Notes under the pieces: model-generated
What the model saw: the letters and a program-made list of their open reading frames with translations, nothing else
The model's database searches: none
What the model was told of the DNA's origin: nothing
In this document: positions 41,834-51,838 of the stretch, piece after piece
Layout: each line of letters starts with the position of its first letter
How positions within the stretch are numbered: position 1 is the stretch's first letter
Position numbers and translations under genes: made by a program
NCBI RefSeq assembly: GCF_937770335.1
Contig: NZ_CALJHY010000003.1
Location: 124,001 to 188,000, forward strand
Source: an uncultured Glaciecola sp.
Lineage (GTDB): Bacteria; Pseudomonadota; Gammaproteobacteria; Enterobacterales; Alteromonadaceae
Direction: 5' to 3'
Length of the DNA: 64,000 bases

Positions 41834-43156
41834 ATGGCGTTAAGCTGGCAACCCATTCTCAGTGTAGATGATATAACTCAAGAACAATGGCAACAACTAT
41901 CCGATCATGATATCGAATATTCAACGCCTTTTTTAAGTTATGCGTTCCTCAAAGGACTAGAAGTGGCTGAATGTGTGAATGGAGAAACCGGCTGGCACAG
42001 CTACCATATTGGCATTTACGATCACTCAGAACAAAATGGTATCGAAGGCGAAGTCGAAAAACAAGATGCGATTGAAGCTAGACAGGATCGGGTTGAAGTC
42101 AGGCGGGAGGGGACTGAAGGCGGAAAAGATACAATTGAAATCATAACTGATGTGGTTGAAGCCAGCGGTTCAATCAAAAAACTCATTGGATTTATTCCCT
42201 GTTACTTAAAAACTCATTCCTACGGTGAATATATTTTTGATCACGCTTGGGCTAACGCATATCAGCATCACCAGATCCCTTATTATCCGAAGCTAGTTAC
42301 CTGCATCCCTTTTACTCCGGTAACAGGCAGCCGCCTGCTTGTTGATGCCAAGTGTGACTATTCATTTGCAGACATAAATGCGTTTATTATTGCAAGCACC
42401 GACAACATTTTGAAAGAAGCGCGCGCCTCATCTTTCCATTATTTATTTTTGCCTGAGTACCAAAGCAATCAGTTAGCGCAGGACAAGCTATTACAGCGCC
42501 TTAGTATACAATTTGTTTGGCACAACAGAGGGTATAATAATTTCGATGACTTTATGCAGCAAATGACGTCAAGAAAGCGTCGCTCTATCCGCAAAGAAAG
42601 AGCCTCAGCGCTGCGCATAACAGAGACAGACACAGTCGTTATCAAAAGATTAACTGGAGATATGTTAACTCAAGAAGTGTTAGACGACTTTTACTTGTGT
42701 TATCAACAAACCTATTTGAAACGAAGTGGACACAACGGCTATTTAACCAGTGAATTCTTTGATTACCTGCAAAAAAATATGCAAAGCAATATAATGATTG
42801 TGATGGCTTATCATGCAGAACAATGTATTGCTGCAGCCCTATTTTTCTATAATGACCAGCAATTATTCGGACGCTATTGGGGCGCTTTACAAGAAGTATC
42901 AGGCCTACATTTTGAATGTTGCTATTATCAAGGAATAGAGTTCGCAATAGAAAAGCAGTTGCGTCAATTTAACCCCGGTACGCAAGGCGAACATAAAATA
43001 CTAAGGGGCTTTGAACCCACTTTTTGCTATTCAAACCATTATTTGCAACACCCCGACTTTCAAGCTGCCGTGGCTGATTTTTTGCAACGCGAAAAAATAG
43101 GCATAGAGAAATATAAACAACAAGGCGAAAAAGTCCTGCCCTTTAAGCAAGCCTAA
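41834..43156 (+). CDS. FemAB/GNAT-like protein (DUF482, peptidoglycan biosynthesis family)
   Basis: A 440-residue cytoplasmic protein of the PF04339 family, two GNAT-like domains related to FemAB aminoacyl transferases. The recognisable blocks are PCYLKTHSYGEYIFDHAWANAY, YYPKLVTCIPFTPVTG and the C-terminal FNPGTQGEHKILRGFEPTFCYSNHY. Family members are common in proteobacteria but have no firm function. This copy carries an insertion of about 45 mostly charged residues (about 66-114) between the first two conserved strands, built from heptad repeats (separate entry). It is divergent from recX with 25 bases between starts. A terminator overlaps its stop codon. Confidence 0.85.
   Translation: MALSWQPILSVDDITQEQWQQLSDHDIEYSTPFLSYAFLKGLEVAECVNGETGWHSYHIGIYDHSEQNGIEGEVEKQDAIEARQDRVEVRREGTEGGKDTIEIITDVVEASGSIKKLIGFIPCYLKTHSYGEYIFDHAWANAYQHHQIPYYPKLVTCIPFTPVTGSRLLVDAKCDYSFADINAFIIASTDNILKEARASSFHYLFLPEYQSNQLAQDKLLQRLSIQFVWHNRGYNNFDDFMQQMTSRKRRSIRKERASALRITETDTVVIKRLTGDMLTQEVLDDFYLCYQQTYLKRSGHNGYLTSEFFDYLQKNMQSNIMIVMAYHAEQCIAAALFFYNDQQLFGRYWGALQEVSGLHFECCYYQGIEFAIEKQLRQFNPGTQGEHKILRGFEPTFCYSNHYLQHPDFQAAVADFLQREKIGIEKYKQQGEKVLPFKQA
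42050..42175 (+). repeat. Intragenic 21-bp degenerate tandem repeat (heptads)
   Basis: Six 21-base units in frame encode heptads EVEKQDA, IEARQDR, VEVRREG, TEGGKDT, IEIITDV and VEASGSI. Units 2-6 begin with I/V/T then Glu (ATTGAAG, GTTGAAG, ACTGAAG, ATTGAAA, GTTGAAG), and units 2-5 have Asp or Glu at position 6. Lengths are exactly 21 bases each, so the reading frame is kept. This is a diverged coding minisatellite within a family that normally has a short loop here. Confidence 0.75.
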
Positions 43157-43171
43157 AAATAGGCTTGTTTT
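43145..43171 (+). terminator. Intrinsic terminator overlapping the FemAB-like stop codon
   Basis: CAAGCCTA (43148-43155) pairs with TAGGCTTG (43160-43167) around AAAA, followed by TTTTG. The TAA stop lies within the stem and loop. Confidence 0.8.
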
Positions 43172-43384
43172 GCACTTCTGCGAACGATTGAAAAACAAAC
43201 GGATATTCTCAAACCAAAATTGATTGCTGAAACAGAAAGTAACGATTTAATTACGGACTGCATTAGTCAACATCATTAGTATGTTGGCATGGGACAAAAC
43301 ATGCGTTAATTTATCCGAAAAAAGTAAGTGGACGAAGAAGTTCAAAATTATAATAAGATCAAAATAAACGACAAAAGGTAAACA

Positions 43385-45478
43385 ATGAAACGATCAATTT
43401 TATCCATGGCTATACTCAGCAGTTTGATGCTTGGCGCTTGTGATTCAACGAAAACAGACAGCGTAACTGCTACCCAAAAAGCGCAAGATGCTCAAAGTAA
43501 ACTAGAGCAATTAAGCACCAAACCCGAGTTAGGTGTGTTTGGTGTTGAGTTAGCGGCCCGTAATTTAGAGATTAAGCCCGGTGACGATTTTTTCATGCAT
43601 GCAAGTGGGACTTGGTATGACAATTTTGAGATGCCTTCGGATAAAACACGTTATGGTGCTTTTTCGTTATTGGCGGATCGCAGTGAAGATCGCGTTAAAC
43701 AAATTATTGATGATATTAGCAAGGCAGAAGACTTGTCTTTTGAAGAGCAACTCATTGCTAATTTCTACAATTCATTTATGGATATTGACAGCATAAATGC
43801 GAAAGGTTTGAAGCCAATCCAACCAGTATTGGATCAAATCGATGATATTGACTCTATTATCGATTTAACCTCAGTTTTTGGTAACGCATGGATCTCAGGC
43901 GTGACAAGCCCTATAAACGCGGGACTTGGCTTTAACAGGTTAGATCCAAATGCATATCAAATGTCTGTAGGTGCAGGCGGTCTTGGTCTGCCTGACCGTA
44001 GTTATTATTTAACAGATACCGAACGTTTCAATGACATTCTCGCCGCCTATAAAGAAAACATAGTCAATACCCTTTCTTTTATCGGTGTCGAAGATGCAGC
44101 AAACAAAGCTGATCAAATTATTGCATTGGAAACAAAAATTGCGGAGGCACAATGGCCTCGCGAGAAGCGCAGAAACCGTGACCTAACACTCAACCAAATT
44201 AGTCGTGCCGATTTGCTAAAAGACTATGCCGGCTTTGACTGGGATACCTATTTTGCGTCTTCGGGTTATGCCATTCCAGATTTGAACATTACCCAACCAG
44301 AACCGATAAAGGAAATGATCAAACTAGTTAATAGTCAAGCACTCTCAGTTTGGAAAGACTACCTTCGTTACCATACTATTAGCAATAATTCTGACATGCT
44401 GTCAGACGAAGTCTATCTGAACAACTTTGCGTTTTATGGGACTATGTTAAATGGGCAAAAAGAACCTAGACCCCGTTGGAAAAGAGCTATTTCTGAAATG
44501 TCAGGAACGCAGTCATTAGGTTTTGCCATTGGTAAAGTTTATGTAGACAGATATTTTCCAGAAAGCTCAAAAGAAAAAATGGCAAGCTTAGTTGAGAACT
44601 TGCGCAAAGCTCTTGGCGAGCGTGTCGACAATCTTGATTGGATGGGCAGTGAAACAAAAGTGAATGCCAAAGAGAAGCTGATGGCTTTTCGCCCCAAAAT
44701 TGGCTACCCAGATGAATGGCAATCGTTTGAAGGCGTTTCTATTGGCACTGATGACCTCATCGGTAATGTCCAAAACTTACGCCAATTTTTCCAATCACAA
44801 AGTGTTGAACGTGAACTACTAAAAACAGATAGAGAACGCTGGGGTATGGCACCACAACGAGTTAATGCCTACTACAATAGCTCATTTAATGAAATTGTAT
44901 TTCCTGCCGCTATTTTAGAAGCTCCTTTCTTTGATCCAAACGCTGATGACGCAGTTAACTATGGCGCAATAGGCGCCGTTATTGGGCATGAAATGGGACA
45001 TGGCTTTGATGACCAAGGTTCAAAATCTGATGCCAATGGTATTCAACGTAATTGGTGGACTGCAGAAGACCGCGCTGCATTTGATGTTAAAACCGATAAA
45101 CTTGCCGCTCAATACAGTGAATATGAACCTATCGAAGGTAACTTCGTGAATGGCCGCAACAGCTTGGGAGAGAATATTGGTGATGTAGGTGGACTTTCTA
45201 TGGCTTACCACGCTTATCAGTTATCTTTAAACGGAAAAGAAGCGCCCATTATTGAAGGTTTGACTGGCGACCAACGTTTCTTTTTAGCTTGGGCACAAGT
45301 TTGGCGCGAAAAACGTACAGAACAAAGTATGCTCAATCAACTTCGTGCAGGTACGCATGCTCCGGGTCGATACAGAGCCCAAGCACCGCGTAATCACGAC
45401 GCTTGGTATACCGCCTTTGACGTAAAACCAGGTGACGCACTGTATCTTGCACCTGAAGATCGGGTACGTATTTGGTAA
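43385..45478 (+). CDS. M13 family zinc metallopeptidase, lipoprotein (PepO/neprilysin-like)
   Basis: An envelope endopeptidase acting on short peptides. The 697-residue protein has a lipoprotein signal (SLMLGAC, Cys at about residue 19), the N-terminal M13 domain (GDDFFMHASGTWYDNFEMPSDKTRYG), and the catalytic domain with zinc motif HEMGH (residues 535-539) in GAVIGHEMGHGFDDQG. The third ligand is E596 in ENIGDVGG, and the C-terminal FDVKPGDALYLAPEDRVRIW is the family ending. All catalytic residues are intact. It is a single-gene unit bounded by terminators. The upstream 228-base gap holds a TATAAT near the start but no firm promoter. Confidence 0.95.
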   Translation: MKRSILSMAILSSLMLGACDSTKTDSVTATQKAQDAQSKLEQLSTKPELGVFGVELAARNLEIKPGDDFFMHASGTWYDNFEMPSDKTRYGAFSLLADRSEDRVKQIIDDISKAEDLSFEEQLIANFYNSFMDIDSINAKGLKPIQPVLDQIDDIDSIIDLTSVFGNAWISGVTSPINAGLGFNRLDPNAYQMSVGAGGLGLPDRSYYLTDTERFNDILAAYKENIVNTLSFIGVEDAANKADQIIALETKIAEAQWPREKRRNRDLTLNQISRADLLKDYAGFDWDTYFASSGYAIPDLNITQPEPIKEMIKLVNSQALSVWKDYLRYHTISNNSDMLSDEVYLNNFAFYGTMLNGQKEPRPRWKRAISEMSGTQSLGFAIGKVYVDRYFPESSKEKMASLVENLRKALGERVDNLDWMGSETKVNAKEKLMAFRPKIGYPDEWQSFEGVSIGTDDLIGNVQNLRQFFQSQSVERELLKTDRERWGMAPQRVNAYYNSSFNEIVFPAAILEAPFFDPNADDAVNYGAIGAVIGHEMGHGFDDQGSKSDANGIQRNWWTAEDRAAFDVKTDKLAAQYSEYEPIEGNFVNGRNSLGENIGDVGGLSMAYHAYQLSLNGKEAPIIEGLTGDQRFFLAWAQVWREKRTEQSMLNQLRAGTHAPGRYRAQAPRNHDAWYTAFDVKPGDALYLAPEDRVRIW

Positions 45479-45500
45479 TTTGACGCTCTGAAAGAAAAAA

Positions 45501-45527
45501 AGCCCCAAGATAATTTGGGGCTTTTTT
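45501..45527. terminator. Bidirectional intrinsic terminator (M13 peptidase / DUF938)
   Basis: AGCCCCAA pairs with TTGGGGCT (45501-45522) around a 6-base loop, with an A run before and T run after. It serves both convergent genes. Confidence 0.93.
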
Positions 45528-45557
45528 ACATCAGACTATTATCAATCCTTATAAATA

Positions 45558-46163
45558 CTATTTAGCTTGCCATACCAACATCATGTTATTTGCAGGCATA
45601 TCAACCTTTGTACTCAATACTAGTTGCGGAGCCCATGCAGCAAGTTGATCAATATCGCGATAACCTCCTCGGCCACTTAACAGTAACTTTTCATGAAACT
45701 CCTGATTGCTTTGACTGGTAAATTTACCATCGACGATAAAAGGTCCATATTGGCAAAATACACCGCTCTTCGGTAAATGAGTAGCAACTGAATGCATGAG
45801 TGATTGAATTTCATGCTCAAGCATTATATGAGCAGTATTGGCCGTATATATTCCGTCAAATGGCTGATTTGAAAGTACTGAAGAACTAGCCCACTCGTCT
45901 CTAGCTAACTTTAAAGCGAATGGACGATGCAAATTCTTACTTGGAAAGTCATCAATCCACTGATTAATGCCTTCATGGTATTCTTCAACATCGGAACAGT
46001 GCCATTGCACGTGAGGTAACTTGTGCGCAAAGTATACAGCATGTTGGCCGGTCCCCGAGCCGATCTCAAGCACATTATTAACGTTAGAAAATGCTTTTTT
46101 AAGCTGTTGTAAAATCGGTTTCTTATTATTTTCGCAAGCTTGGCTAAACGGTTTCTGTTCCAT
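45558..46163 (-). CDS. DUF938 class I SAM-dependent methyltransferase-like protein
   Basis: A 201-residue protein with a Rossmann methyltransferase fold: VLEIGSGTGQHAVYFAHKLP is the SAM-binding loop, and CSDVEEYHEGINQWIDD holds the acidic residue after strand 2. The start FSQACENNKKPILQQLKKAF and the block FDGIYTANTAHIM are characteristic of DUF938, whose substrate is unknown. It is convergent with the M13 peptidase and separated from metH by 172 bases without a clear feature. Confidence 0.88.
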   Translation of the reverse strand: MEQKPFSQACENNKKPILQQLKKAFSNVNNVLEIGSGTGQHAVYFAHKLPHVQWHCSDVEEYHEGINQWIDDFPSKNLHRPFALKLARDEWASSSVLSNQPFDGIYTANTAHIMLEHEIQSLMHSVATHLPKSGVFCQYGPFIVDGKFTSQSNQEFHEKLLLSGRGGYRDIDQLAAWAPQLVLSTKVDMPANNMMLVWQAK

Positions 46164-46335
46164 TATTCTTCCTAGTTAAAAACAAAAAATCGTCTTATTT
46201 TAGTTTTTTGTATCAGTATCTTATAACTAATGCGGCTATCACTTATGATATCCAAAGCCCATTGAAAAAATAGTCCTATGCGGTATTTTGCAACACAAGG
46301 TACTGAATGGTAAACCTGACATAAACTGATAACGC

Positions 46336-48999
46336 TTAGTTATTCAAATTAGGTGTTAACCACTTTTCAGCTTCTGCTATTGGCCAATCTTTTCGTACTG
46401 CATAGTCTTTAAGCTGATCCTGTTGAATCTTTGCTACCGCAAAATAGCGTGCCTCTGGATGCGCAAAATACCAGCCTGAAACAGATGCGCCCGGCCACAT
46501 AGCGTAACTAGAAGTTAACTGCATGCCAATACTTGCTTCCACATCCAACAAGTCCCAAATTAACTGCTTTTCGGTATGTTCAGGGCAAGCTGAGTAGCCT
46601 GGTGCCGGACGAATGCCTTGATATTTTTCACCAATAAGCGCTTCGTTATCTAGCTGCTCATCTTTGCCATAACCCCATAATTCTTTACGTACCTGTTCAT
46701 GTAAGTATTCGGCAAAAGCTTCAGCAAGTCTGTCTGCTAGTGCTTTACTCATAATAGAATTGTAATCGTCACCATCAGCTTCATAGGCCTTAGCGAGTTC
46801 ATCTTCACCAATACCAGCGGTAACGGCAAACGCCCCCATGTAATCAGTTCTATGTTGTGACAAAGGCATAACAAAATCACTTAAACAGTAATTGGGTCCT
46901 TTGGGCTTATGTGTTTGTTGGCGCAAATGATGTGCAACACCTATATGAGAGCCGGTTAAATTCTGAATACCCGTGTTATCGACATCTCTGTGCGCATCCG
47001 GACTAAAAACCAAAACATCTTCACCTTGAGAATTAGCTGGAAAGATGCCTACTCGGCCCTTCGCTTTTAGCTTTTTGTTGGCACATAAACTGTCGAGCAT
47101 GTCATTTGCGTCTTTGAATACACTCTTAGCTTCATCCCCAACGACCTCATCATTCAAAATTCGCGGGTATTTACCGGCGAGCGACCAAGTTAAGAAAAAG
47201 GGAGTCCAATCGATATACTTTCTTAGCGCACTCAACTCTACCTCAACGGTTTTAGTGCCAATAAAAGCGGGTTTAACTGGCTCATAATTTGCCCAGTCAC
47301 AGCTGAATTTATTCGTTTTTGCATCACTAAAATTAATCGCTTTAGTTCTTGGCGTTTTTTTAGCATGCGCAATACGCACCTTTTCATATTCAGCCGAAAT
47401 TTCTTTAGCATAAGCATCGCGATGTTCGAGTGAAATTAGTTTCTGACAGACACCAACAGCTCGACTCGCATTAGGAACATAAATAACCGGATGGTCGTAA
47501 TTTTGCTCTATTTTTACTGCCGTATGGGCTTTTGACGTCGTTGCACCGCCAATTAGTAGAGGTAAATCCATCTTTAAACGTTGCATTTCTTTGGCAACTT
47601 GAACCATTTCATCTAATGAAGGAGTGATGAGCCCTGACAACCCAATCATGTCTGCATTTTCGTCTTTGGCCACCTGCAAAATTTTAGCTGCGGGTACCAT
47701 GACGCCTAAATCGATCACTTCAAAATTGTTGCATTGCAGTACAACACCCACAATATTTTTACCAATATCATGCACGTCGCCCTTTACGGTTGCCATTATG
47801 ATTTTACCGTTGGAACTGCGCACACCCGATTTTTCTGCTTCAATGTAGGGCTGTAAATGTGCCACTGCTTTTTTCATCACTCGCGCCGATTTGACCACTT
47901 GCGGTAAAAACATTTTCCCTTCACCAAACAGGTCACCGACCACATTCATACCGTCCATTAATGGACCTTCTATGACGTGCAAGGGACGTTCAGCTGCAAG
48001 TCGAGCTTCTTCAGTATCATCAATGATATAGTCGGTAATACCTTTAACTAGTGCATGTTCTAAGCGTTTACTGACCGGCCACTCGCGCCAAGTTAAATCT
48101 TCTTTAGCGGCTGCTTTGCCGTCGCCCTGATATTTTGGTGCTAATTCGAGTAATTTATCGGTAGCATCGGGATGCCGATTGAGTATGACATCTTCAACCG
48201 CATCTCTAAGCTCTGCTGGTATCTGATCATAAACTTCTAGTTGGCCCGCATTCACAATCCCCATGTCCATACCGGCACGAATTGCATAGTATAAAAAGAC
48301 GCTATGCATAGCTTCACGCACAGGGTTGTTGCCACGAAATGAAAACGATATATTTGACAACCCTCCTGACACATGGCAATGCGGTAGATGCGCACGAATT
48401 TGGCGGGTCGCCTCTATGAAGTCGACCGCATAATTGTTGTGCTCCTCAATACCGGTAGCAACAGCAAATATATTCGGATCGAAAATGATATCTTCCGGCG
48501 GGAAATCGAGTTTTTCAACTAAGAGCTTATAACTGCGTTTACATATTTCGAACTTACGCGATTGCGTATCAGCTTGACCGGTCTCATCAAACGCCATAAC
48601 AACTGCTGCTGCACCGTAGCGTTTAATTTTTTTCGCTTGCGCTAAAAAGAGTGCTTCGCCCTCTTTTAAACTAATAGAGTTAACAATCGCTTTGCCTTGA
48701 ACGCATTTTAAACCCGCTTCAATAATTGACCATTTGGATGAGTCAATCATGATCGGAACACGTGAAATATCGGGTTCAGACGCAATTAAATTAAGAAAGC
48801 GCACCATTGCGGCTTCCGAATCCAACATGGCTTCATCCATGTTGATGTCGATAATTTGTGCACCATTGGCGACTTGATGGCGCGCAACGTCCAGGGCGGC
48901 TTCGAAATCATCGTCCATGATCAGGCGCTTGAACATAGCTGAACCGGTGACGTTGGTTCGTTCACCTACATTGATAAAACTAGAAAAATCAGTAGTCAT
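46336..48999 (-). CDS. metH: Cobalamin-dependent methionine synthase, C-terminal three modules
   Basis: An 887-residue protein holding the methyltetrahydrofolate-binding module ([16 protein letters not shown] start, here [18 protein letters not shown]), the B12 module with cap helices and the DxHxxG motif (DVHDIGKN, axial His at about residue 410), and the SAM-dependent reactivation domain ([29 protein letters not shown]). The homocysteine-binding module is encoded by the gene just upstream. This gene has its own ATG with AGGG at 5-nt spacing, and the break falls in the linker between modules. The two proteins must work together as a split enzyme. Confidence 0.95.
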   Translation of the reverse strand: MTTDFSSFINVGERTNVTGSAMFKRLIMDDDFEAALDVARHQVANGAQIIDINMDEAMLDSEAAMVRFLNLIASEPDISRVPIMIDSSKWSIIEAGLKCVQGKAIVNSISLKEGEALFLAQAKKIKRYGAAAVVMAFDETGQADTQSRKFEICKRSYKLLVEKLDFPPEDIIFDPNIFAVATGIEEHNNYAVDFIEATRQIRAHLPHCHVSGGLSNISFSFRGNNPVREAMHSVFLYYAIRAGMDMGIVNAGQLEVYDQIPAELRDAVEDVILNRHPDATDKLLELAPKYQGDGKAAAKEDLTWREWPVSKRLEHALVKGITDYIIDDTEEARLAAERPLHVIEGPLMDGMNVVGDLFGEGKMFLPQVVKSARVMKKAVAHLQPYIEAEKSGVRSSNGKIIMATVKGDVHDIGKNIVGVVLQCNNFEVIDLGVMVPAAKILQVAKDENADMIGLSGLITPSLDEMVQVAKEMQRLKMDLPLLIGGATTSKAHTAVKIEQNYDHPVIYVPNASRAVGVCQKLISLEHRDAYAKEISAEYEKVRIAHAKKTPRTKAINFSDAKTNKFSCDWANYEPVKPAFIGTKTVEVELSALRKYIDWTPFFLTWSLAGKYPRILNDEVVGDEAKSVFKDANDMLDSLCANKKLKAKGRVGIFPANSQGEDVLVFSPDAHRDVDNTGIQNLTGSHIGVAHHLRQQTHKPKGPNYCLSDFVMPLSQHRTDYMGAFAVTAGIGEDELAKAYEADGDDYNSIMSKALADRLAEAFAEYLHEQVRKELWGYGKDEQLDNEALIGEKYQGIRPAPGYSACPEHTEKQLIWDLLDVEASIGMQLTSSYAMWPGASVSGWYFAHPEARYFAVAKIQQDQLKDYAVRKDWPIAEAEKWLTPNLNN

Positions 49000-49007
49000 A
49001 AAAAACC

Positions 49008-50069
49008 CTAATGAACGAAGGGCTCTAGGCCCGATAAACGCATTTTAATGTCAATGTCAGGTAACTGACGAGGAGATATCCCAGCAACAGCTTTAGCAAG
49101 TTGTCGAATATGTTCCGGTGTGCTCCCACAGCAACCGCCCAAAATATTGACTAATCCTGATTCTGCCCATTCTTTTAAATGCTCTGAAAGTTCTTCGGCC
49201 TCCATGTCGTATTCACCGAATTCATTCGGCAAACCGGCATTGGGATGAGCAGAGACGTTACACTGCGCAATGCGCGAAATTTCAGCTACGTATTGACGCA
49301 ATAAATCCGGCCCTAATGCGCAATTTAAGCCAACTGAAAATGGGTTAACGTGACGCATTGAATAATAAAAGGCTTCCGACGTTTGGCCGGACAGCGTGCG
49401 CCCAGATGCGTCAGTAATTGTACCTGAAATCATCACTGGTAACGTAATACCAGATTCCTCAAACACCTCTTCAACCGCGTATACAGCGGCTTTCGCATTT
49501 AAGGTATCAAAAATAGTTTCGATTAATATTAAGTCCACTTTGCCTTCAATCAGCGCATGCGTCGATTCTTTGTATGCTTCAACCAACTCATCGAAATGCA
49601 CATTACGCTTGCCTGGATCGTTAACATCAGGCGAAATAGAAGCGGTGCGACTAGTTGGACCAATAACGCCAGCAACAAAACGCGGCTTATCAGGAGTTTT
49701 GGCACTAAATTCATCCGCAGCTTCACGCGCCAATTTGGCTGCGCTTAAGTTAATTTGGCGAGCCTCATCTTGCATGTCGTAATCTGACATTGAAATGGTA
49801 GTAGCATTAAATGTATTAGTTTCAATAATATCAGCACCTGCCGCGAGATATTCACGATGGATATTTTTGATAACATCAGGTTGGGTAATAGCCAATAAGT
49901 CATTATTACCTTTCACATCGCAGTGCCAATTTTTATATTGTTCACCCCGATAATCAGCTTCATCCAATTGTTGCTCCTGGATCATTGTTCCCATTGCACC
50001 ATCTAGTATTAATATGCGCTGTTTTGCTATGTTAGTTAAGCGCTTTAGGCTGTTTGAGGTATTGCTCAC
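49008..50069 (-). CDS. metH: Methionine synthase homocysteine-binding module (split MetH N-terminal part)
   Basis: A 353-residue homocysteine S-methyltransferase module with zinc ligands in NCALG and [11 protein letters not shown] and the conserved GAMGTMIQ and [16 protein letters not shown] blocks. It corresponds to residues 1 to about 350 of E. coli MetH and ends [11 protein letters not shown], exactly at the linker where the single-chain enzyme continues to the folate module. The start is a GTG at 50069. It lies 8 bases before the second metH gene and 61 bases after metA, in a probable MetJ-controlled methionine operon. Confidence 0.95.
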   Translation of the reverse strand: MSNTSNSLKRLTNIAKQRILILDGAMGTMIQEQQLDEADYRGEQYKNWHCDVKGNNDLLAITQPDVIKNIHREYLAAGADIIETNTFNATTISMSDYDMQDEARQINLSAAKLAREAADEFSAKTPDKPRFVAGVIGPTSRTASISPDVNDPGKRNVHFDELVEAYKESTHALIEGKVDLILIETIFDTLNAKAAVYAVEEVFEESGITLPVMISGTITDASGRTLSGQTSEAFYYSMRHVNPFSVGLNCALGPDLLRQYVAEISRIAQCNVSAHPNAGLPNEFGEYDMEAEELSEHLKEWAESGLVNILGGCCGSTPEHIRQLAKAVAGISPRQLPDIDIKMRLSGLEPFVH

Positions 50070-50130
50070 TATGTCTCTCTTTTATGTTACCGTTTTAATC
50101 AGTTTCTTGTTTTAGCTATGGCGAATGAAC

Positions 50131-51060
50131 TTAACCTTCGCGTCGTCTGAGTGTACTTAAATCATACGGCGTGTTTTGATATACGTAATAATTGAGCCAA
50201 TTAGTCAGCAGTAAATTACCGTGTGACTTCCAACGCACTATTGGGTCTTGGGTCGGGTCGTTGGCAGTAAAATAGTTTTCTGGAATGGCAGGCTCAAACC
50301 CAGATTCCACATCACGCTCGTACTCTTGCGCCAGCGTATTCGGATCATACTCTGGGTGGCCTGTCACAAAAACTAGCCGACGATCATCAGTGGCACTGAT
50401 ATAGGCTCCAGCTGCAGCCGATTGAGCCAATACAGTTAAGCCTGGCACGTTGTCATAATCTTGGTTACGAATTTCGCCAATGCGACTATGAGGAGCCCAA
50501 AAACTGGGGTCGAAACCGCGCATTAGTTCATCATTTGGTTGCACGACATCGTGCTCGAATACCCCTGATAACTTGTTTGTACGCAATTGACGCTGAACGC
50601 CGTAAAAATGATACATTGCGGCATGGGCTGCCCAACAAAGAAAAATGGTTGATTGCACATTTTCTTCTGCCCAATCTAACAATTCGGTCATTTTATCCCA
50701 ATATTTGACGTCTTCATATTCCAACATACCTAATGGTGCACCAGTCACAATCCAACCATCATAGTTTTTATCAGACACTTCACTAAACTCGTGATAGAAG
50801 GCATCCATGTGTGACTTGGGGGTATTTTTTGGCGTAGTTTCATCGAACCGGATTAAGTCGACGTTAATTTGAATAGGTGTATTAGATAATAATCTCAAAA
50901 TCTGAATTTCAGTTTCAATTTTATTTGGCATTAAATTCAATATCCCAACTTCTAGCGGTCGAATATTTTGGCTAGCAGCACGGTTACTGTCCATGGCAAA
51001 GATGTTTTCTTGCAACAACACATCCAATGCTGGTAAGTCGGAAGGAATTTTAATTGGCAT
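50131..51060 (-). CDS. metA: Homoserine O-succinyltransferase
   Basis: The first committed step of methionine synthesis, acylating homoserine from succinyl-CoA. At 309 residues it equals the E. coli length. The catalytic Cys is C142 in FLCWAAHAAMYHFYG, and the dyad partners H235 and E237 lie in GHPEYD. The ATG at 51060 has GGTGG at 5-nt spacing and gives MPIKIPSDLPA; the GTG at 51069 was rejected. A MetJ-type operator lies about 90 bases upstream. The two metH genes follow on the same strand. Confidence 0.96.
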   Translation of the reverse strand: MPIKIPSDLPALDVLLQENIFAMDSNRAASQNIRPLEVGILNLMPNKIETEIQILRLLSNTPIQINVDLIRFDETTPKNTPKSHMDAFYHEFSEVSDKNYDGWIVTGAPLGMLEYEDVKYWDKMTELLDWAEENVQSTIFLCWAAHAAMYHFYGVQRQLRTNKLSGVFEHDVVQPNDELMRGFDPSFWAPHSRIGEIRNQDYDNVPGLTVLAQSAAAGAYISATDDRRLVFVTGHPEYDPNTLAQEYERDVESGFEPAIPENYFTANDPTQDPIVRWKSHGNLLLTNWLNYYVYQNTPYDLSTLRRREG

Positions 51061-51110
51061 TATTACCACCTATCTTTAAATACATACTAACTGCAAATGC
51101 ATGTTTTTTT

Positions 51111-51134
51111 ATCAATGTGGCTATCATTGTGGCT
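51111..51134. repeat. Tandem 12-bp repeat in the metA upstream region
   Basis: ATCAATGTGGCT is followed directly by ATCATTGTGGCT (11 of 12 identical), between the metA start and the MetJ-type operator. It may be a small duplication or part of a regulatory site. Confidence 0.6.
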
Positions 51135-51150
51135 ATATCGGACAAGAAGT

Positions 51151-51174
51151 CAACATCTTTACGTCTAGACGTCC
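51151..51174. promoter_or_regulatory. MetJ operator (tandem met boxes) for metA
   Basis: Three adjacent 8-base units CAACATCT, TTACGTCT and AGACGTCC match the met box AGACGTCT at 5, 6 and 7 of 8 positions in register, as MetJ binds cooperatively. It lies about 90 bases upstream of metA, which fits SAM-dependent repression of metA and possibly metH. Confidence 0.8.
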
Positions 51175-51250
51175 AAATAAAGCCTATTTATATTACCTTA
51201 AATAATCGGGTTTTCTACGTTGTAATGCACTCACTTTAATATGTTGAGTC

Positions 51251-51745
51251 TTATTTACGTGCTTTTTTCTGAAATCCAATCAACACTTCAACTTCTGCTT
51301 GCGGTAAATCACAAGCGTCCATAATTTCACTGATAGTTGCACCGGATTCGACAAGGCTGTGCGCTCGAGCATACATCTTAGCAGCAGGGTCTTGCTGTGA
51401 CAGTTCATCAATTTGTGCCATTAACTTATCAACATCAATTTTAATCATCTCAATGTCAGACGCATGTGCTTGTGAGGTGCTTGTTTTCAAGGTAAAAAGC
51501 ATATCCTCTAGCTCCGATGTTAAGGTTTGTTTATTTTTTTCATGTCGTTTTTCTTGGTTCTTCTCAAGCGCAGTGAATTTAGTTTGATGGGTTTCATTGA
51601 ATTTGTGTAGGCTATTGATTAGATCTAGAGCTTTATTGAGTCGCAGACTAAGCTTTTTATTAGACTGAATCGCGATAATGGCGATGCCTAAGCCGAGAAA
51701 GGAAATACTCAGAAGAATCATATTTATTACTGAAATTTCTTGCAT
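51251..51745 (-). CDS. DUF2802 membrane-anchored protein of the flagellar locus
   Basis: A 164-residue protein with one N-terminal membrane helix (MILLSISFLGLGIAIIAI), a coiled coil (about residues 30-115), and a C-terminal helix-turn-helix-like segment (AHSLVESGATISEIMDACDLPQAEVEVLIGF) that defines DUF2802. The gene regularly follows cheW in the flagellar clusters of Shewanella, Vibrio and relatives. Function is unknown. Here a terminator lies between cheW and this gene, so it may have its own promoter. Confidence 0.83.
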   Translation of the reverse strand: MQEISVINMILLSISFLGLGIAIIAIQSNKKLSLRLNKALDLINSLHKFNETHQTKFTALEKNQEKRHEKNKQTLTSELEDMLFTLKTSTSQAHASDIEMIKIDVDKLMAQIDELSQQDPAAKMYARAHSLVESGATISEIMDACDLPQAEVEVLIGFQKKARK

Positions 51746-51805
51746 TGATACGCTTACTTATTGTTTTTGACCCGTATATTCAAATGTAACGCATTCATAA
51801 CAATA

Positions 51806-51838
51806 AATACAAAAATACCGTGGCATGGCACGGTATTT
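51806..51838 (-). terminator. Intrinsic terminator after cheW
   Basis: AAATACCGTG pairs with CACGGTATTT (51813-51838) around a 6-base loop. On the minus strand T residues follow. It lies about 48 bases past the cheW stop and appears to end the flagellar/chemotaxis operon. Confidence 0.85.

Noticed and set aside
48990..49015. Possible frameshift or nonsense mutation in metH
   Set aside because: The second part has its own ATG with AGGG at proper spacing and both products are complete domains, so a real gene split is more likely.
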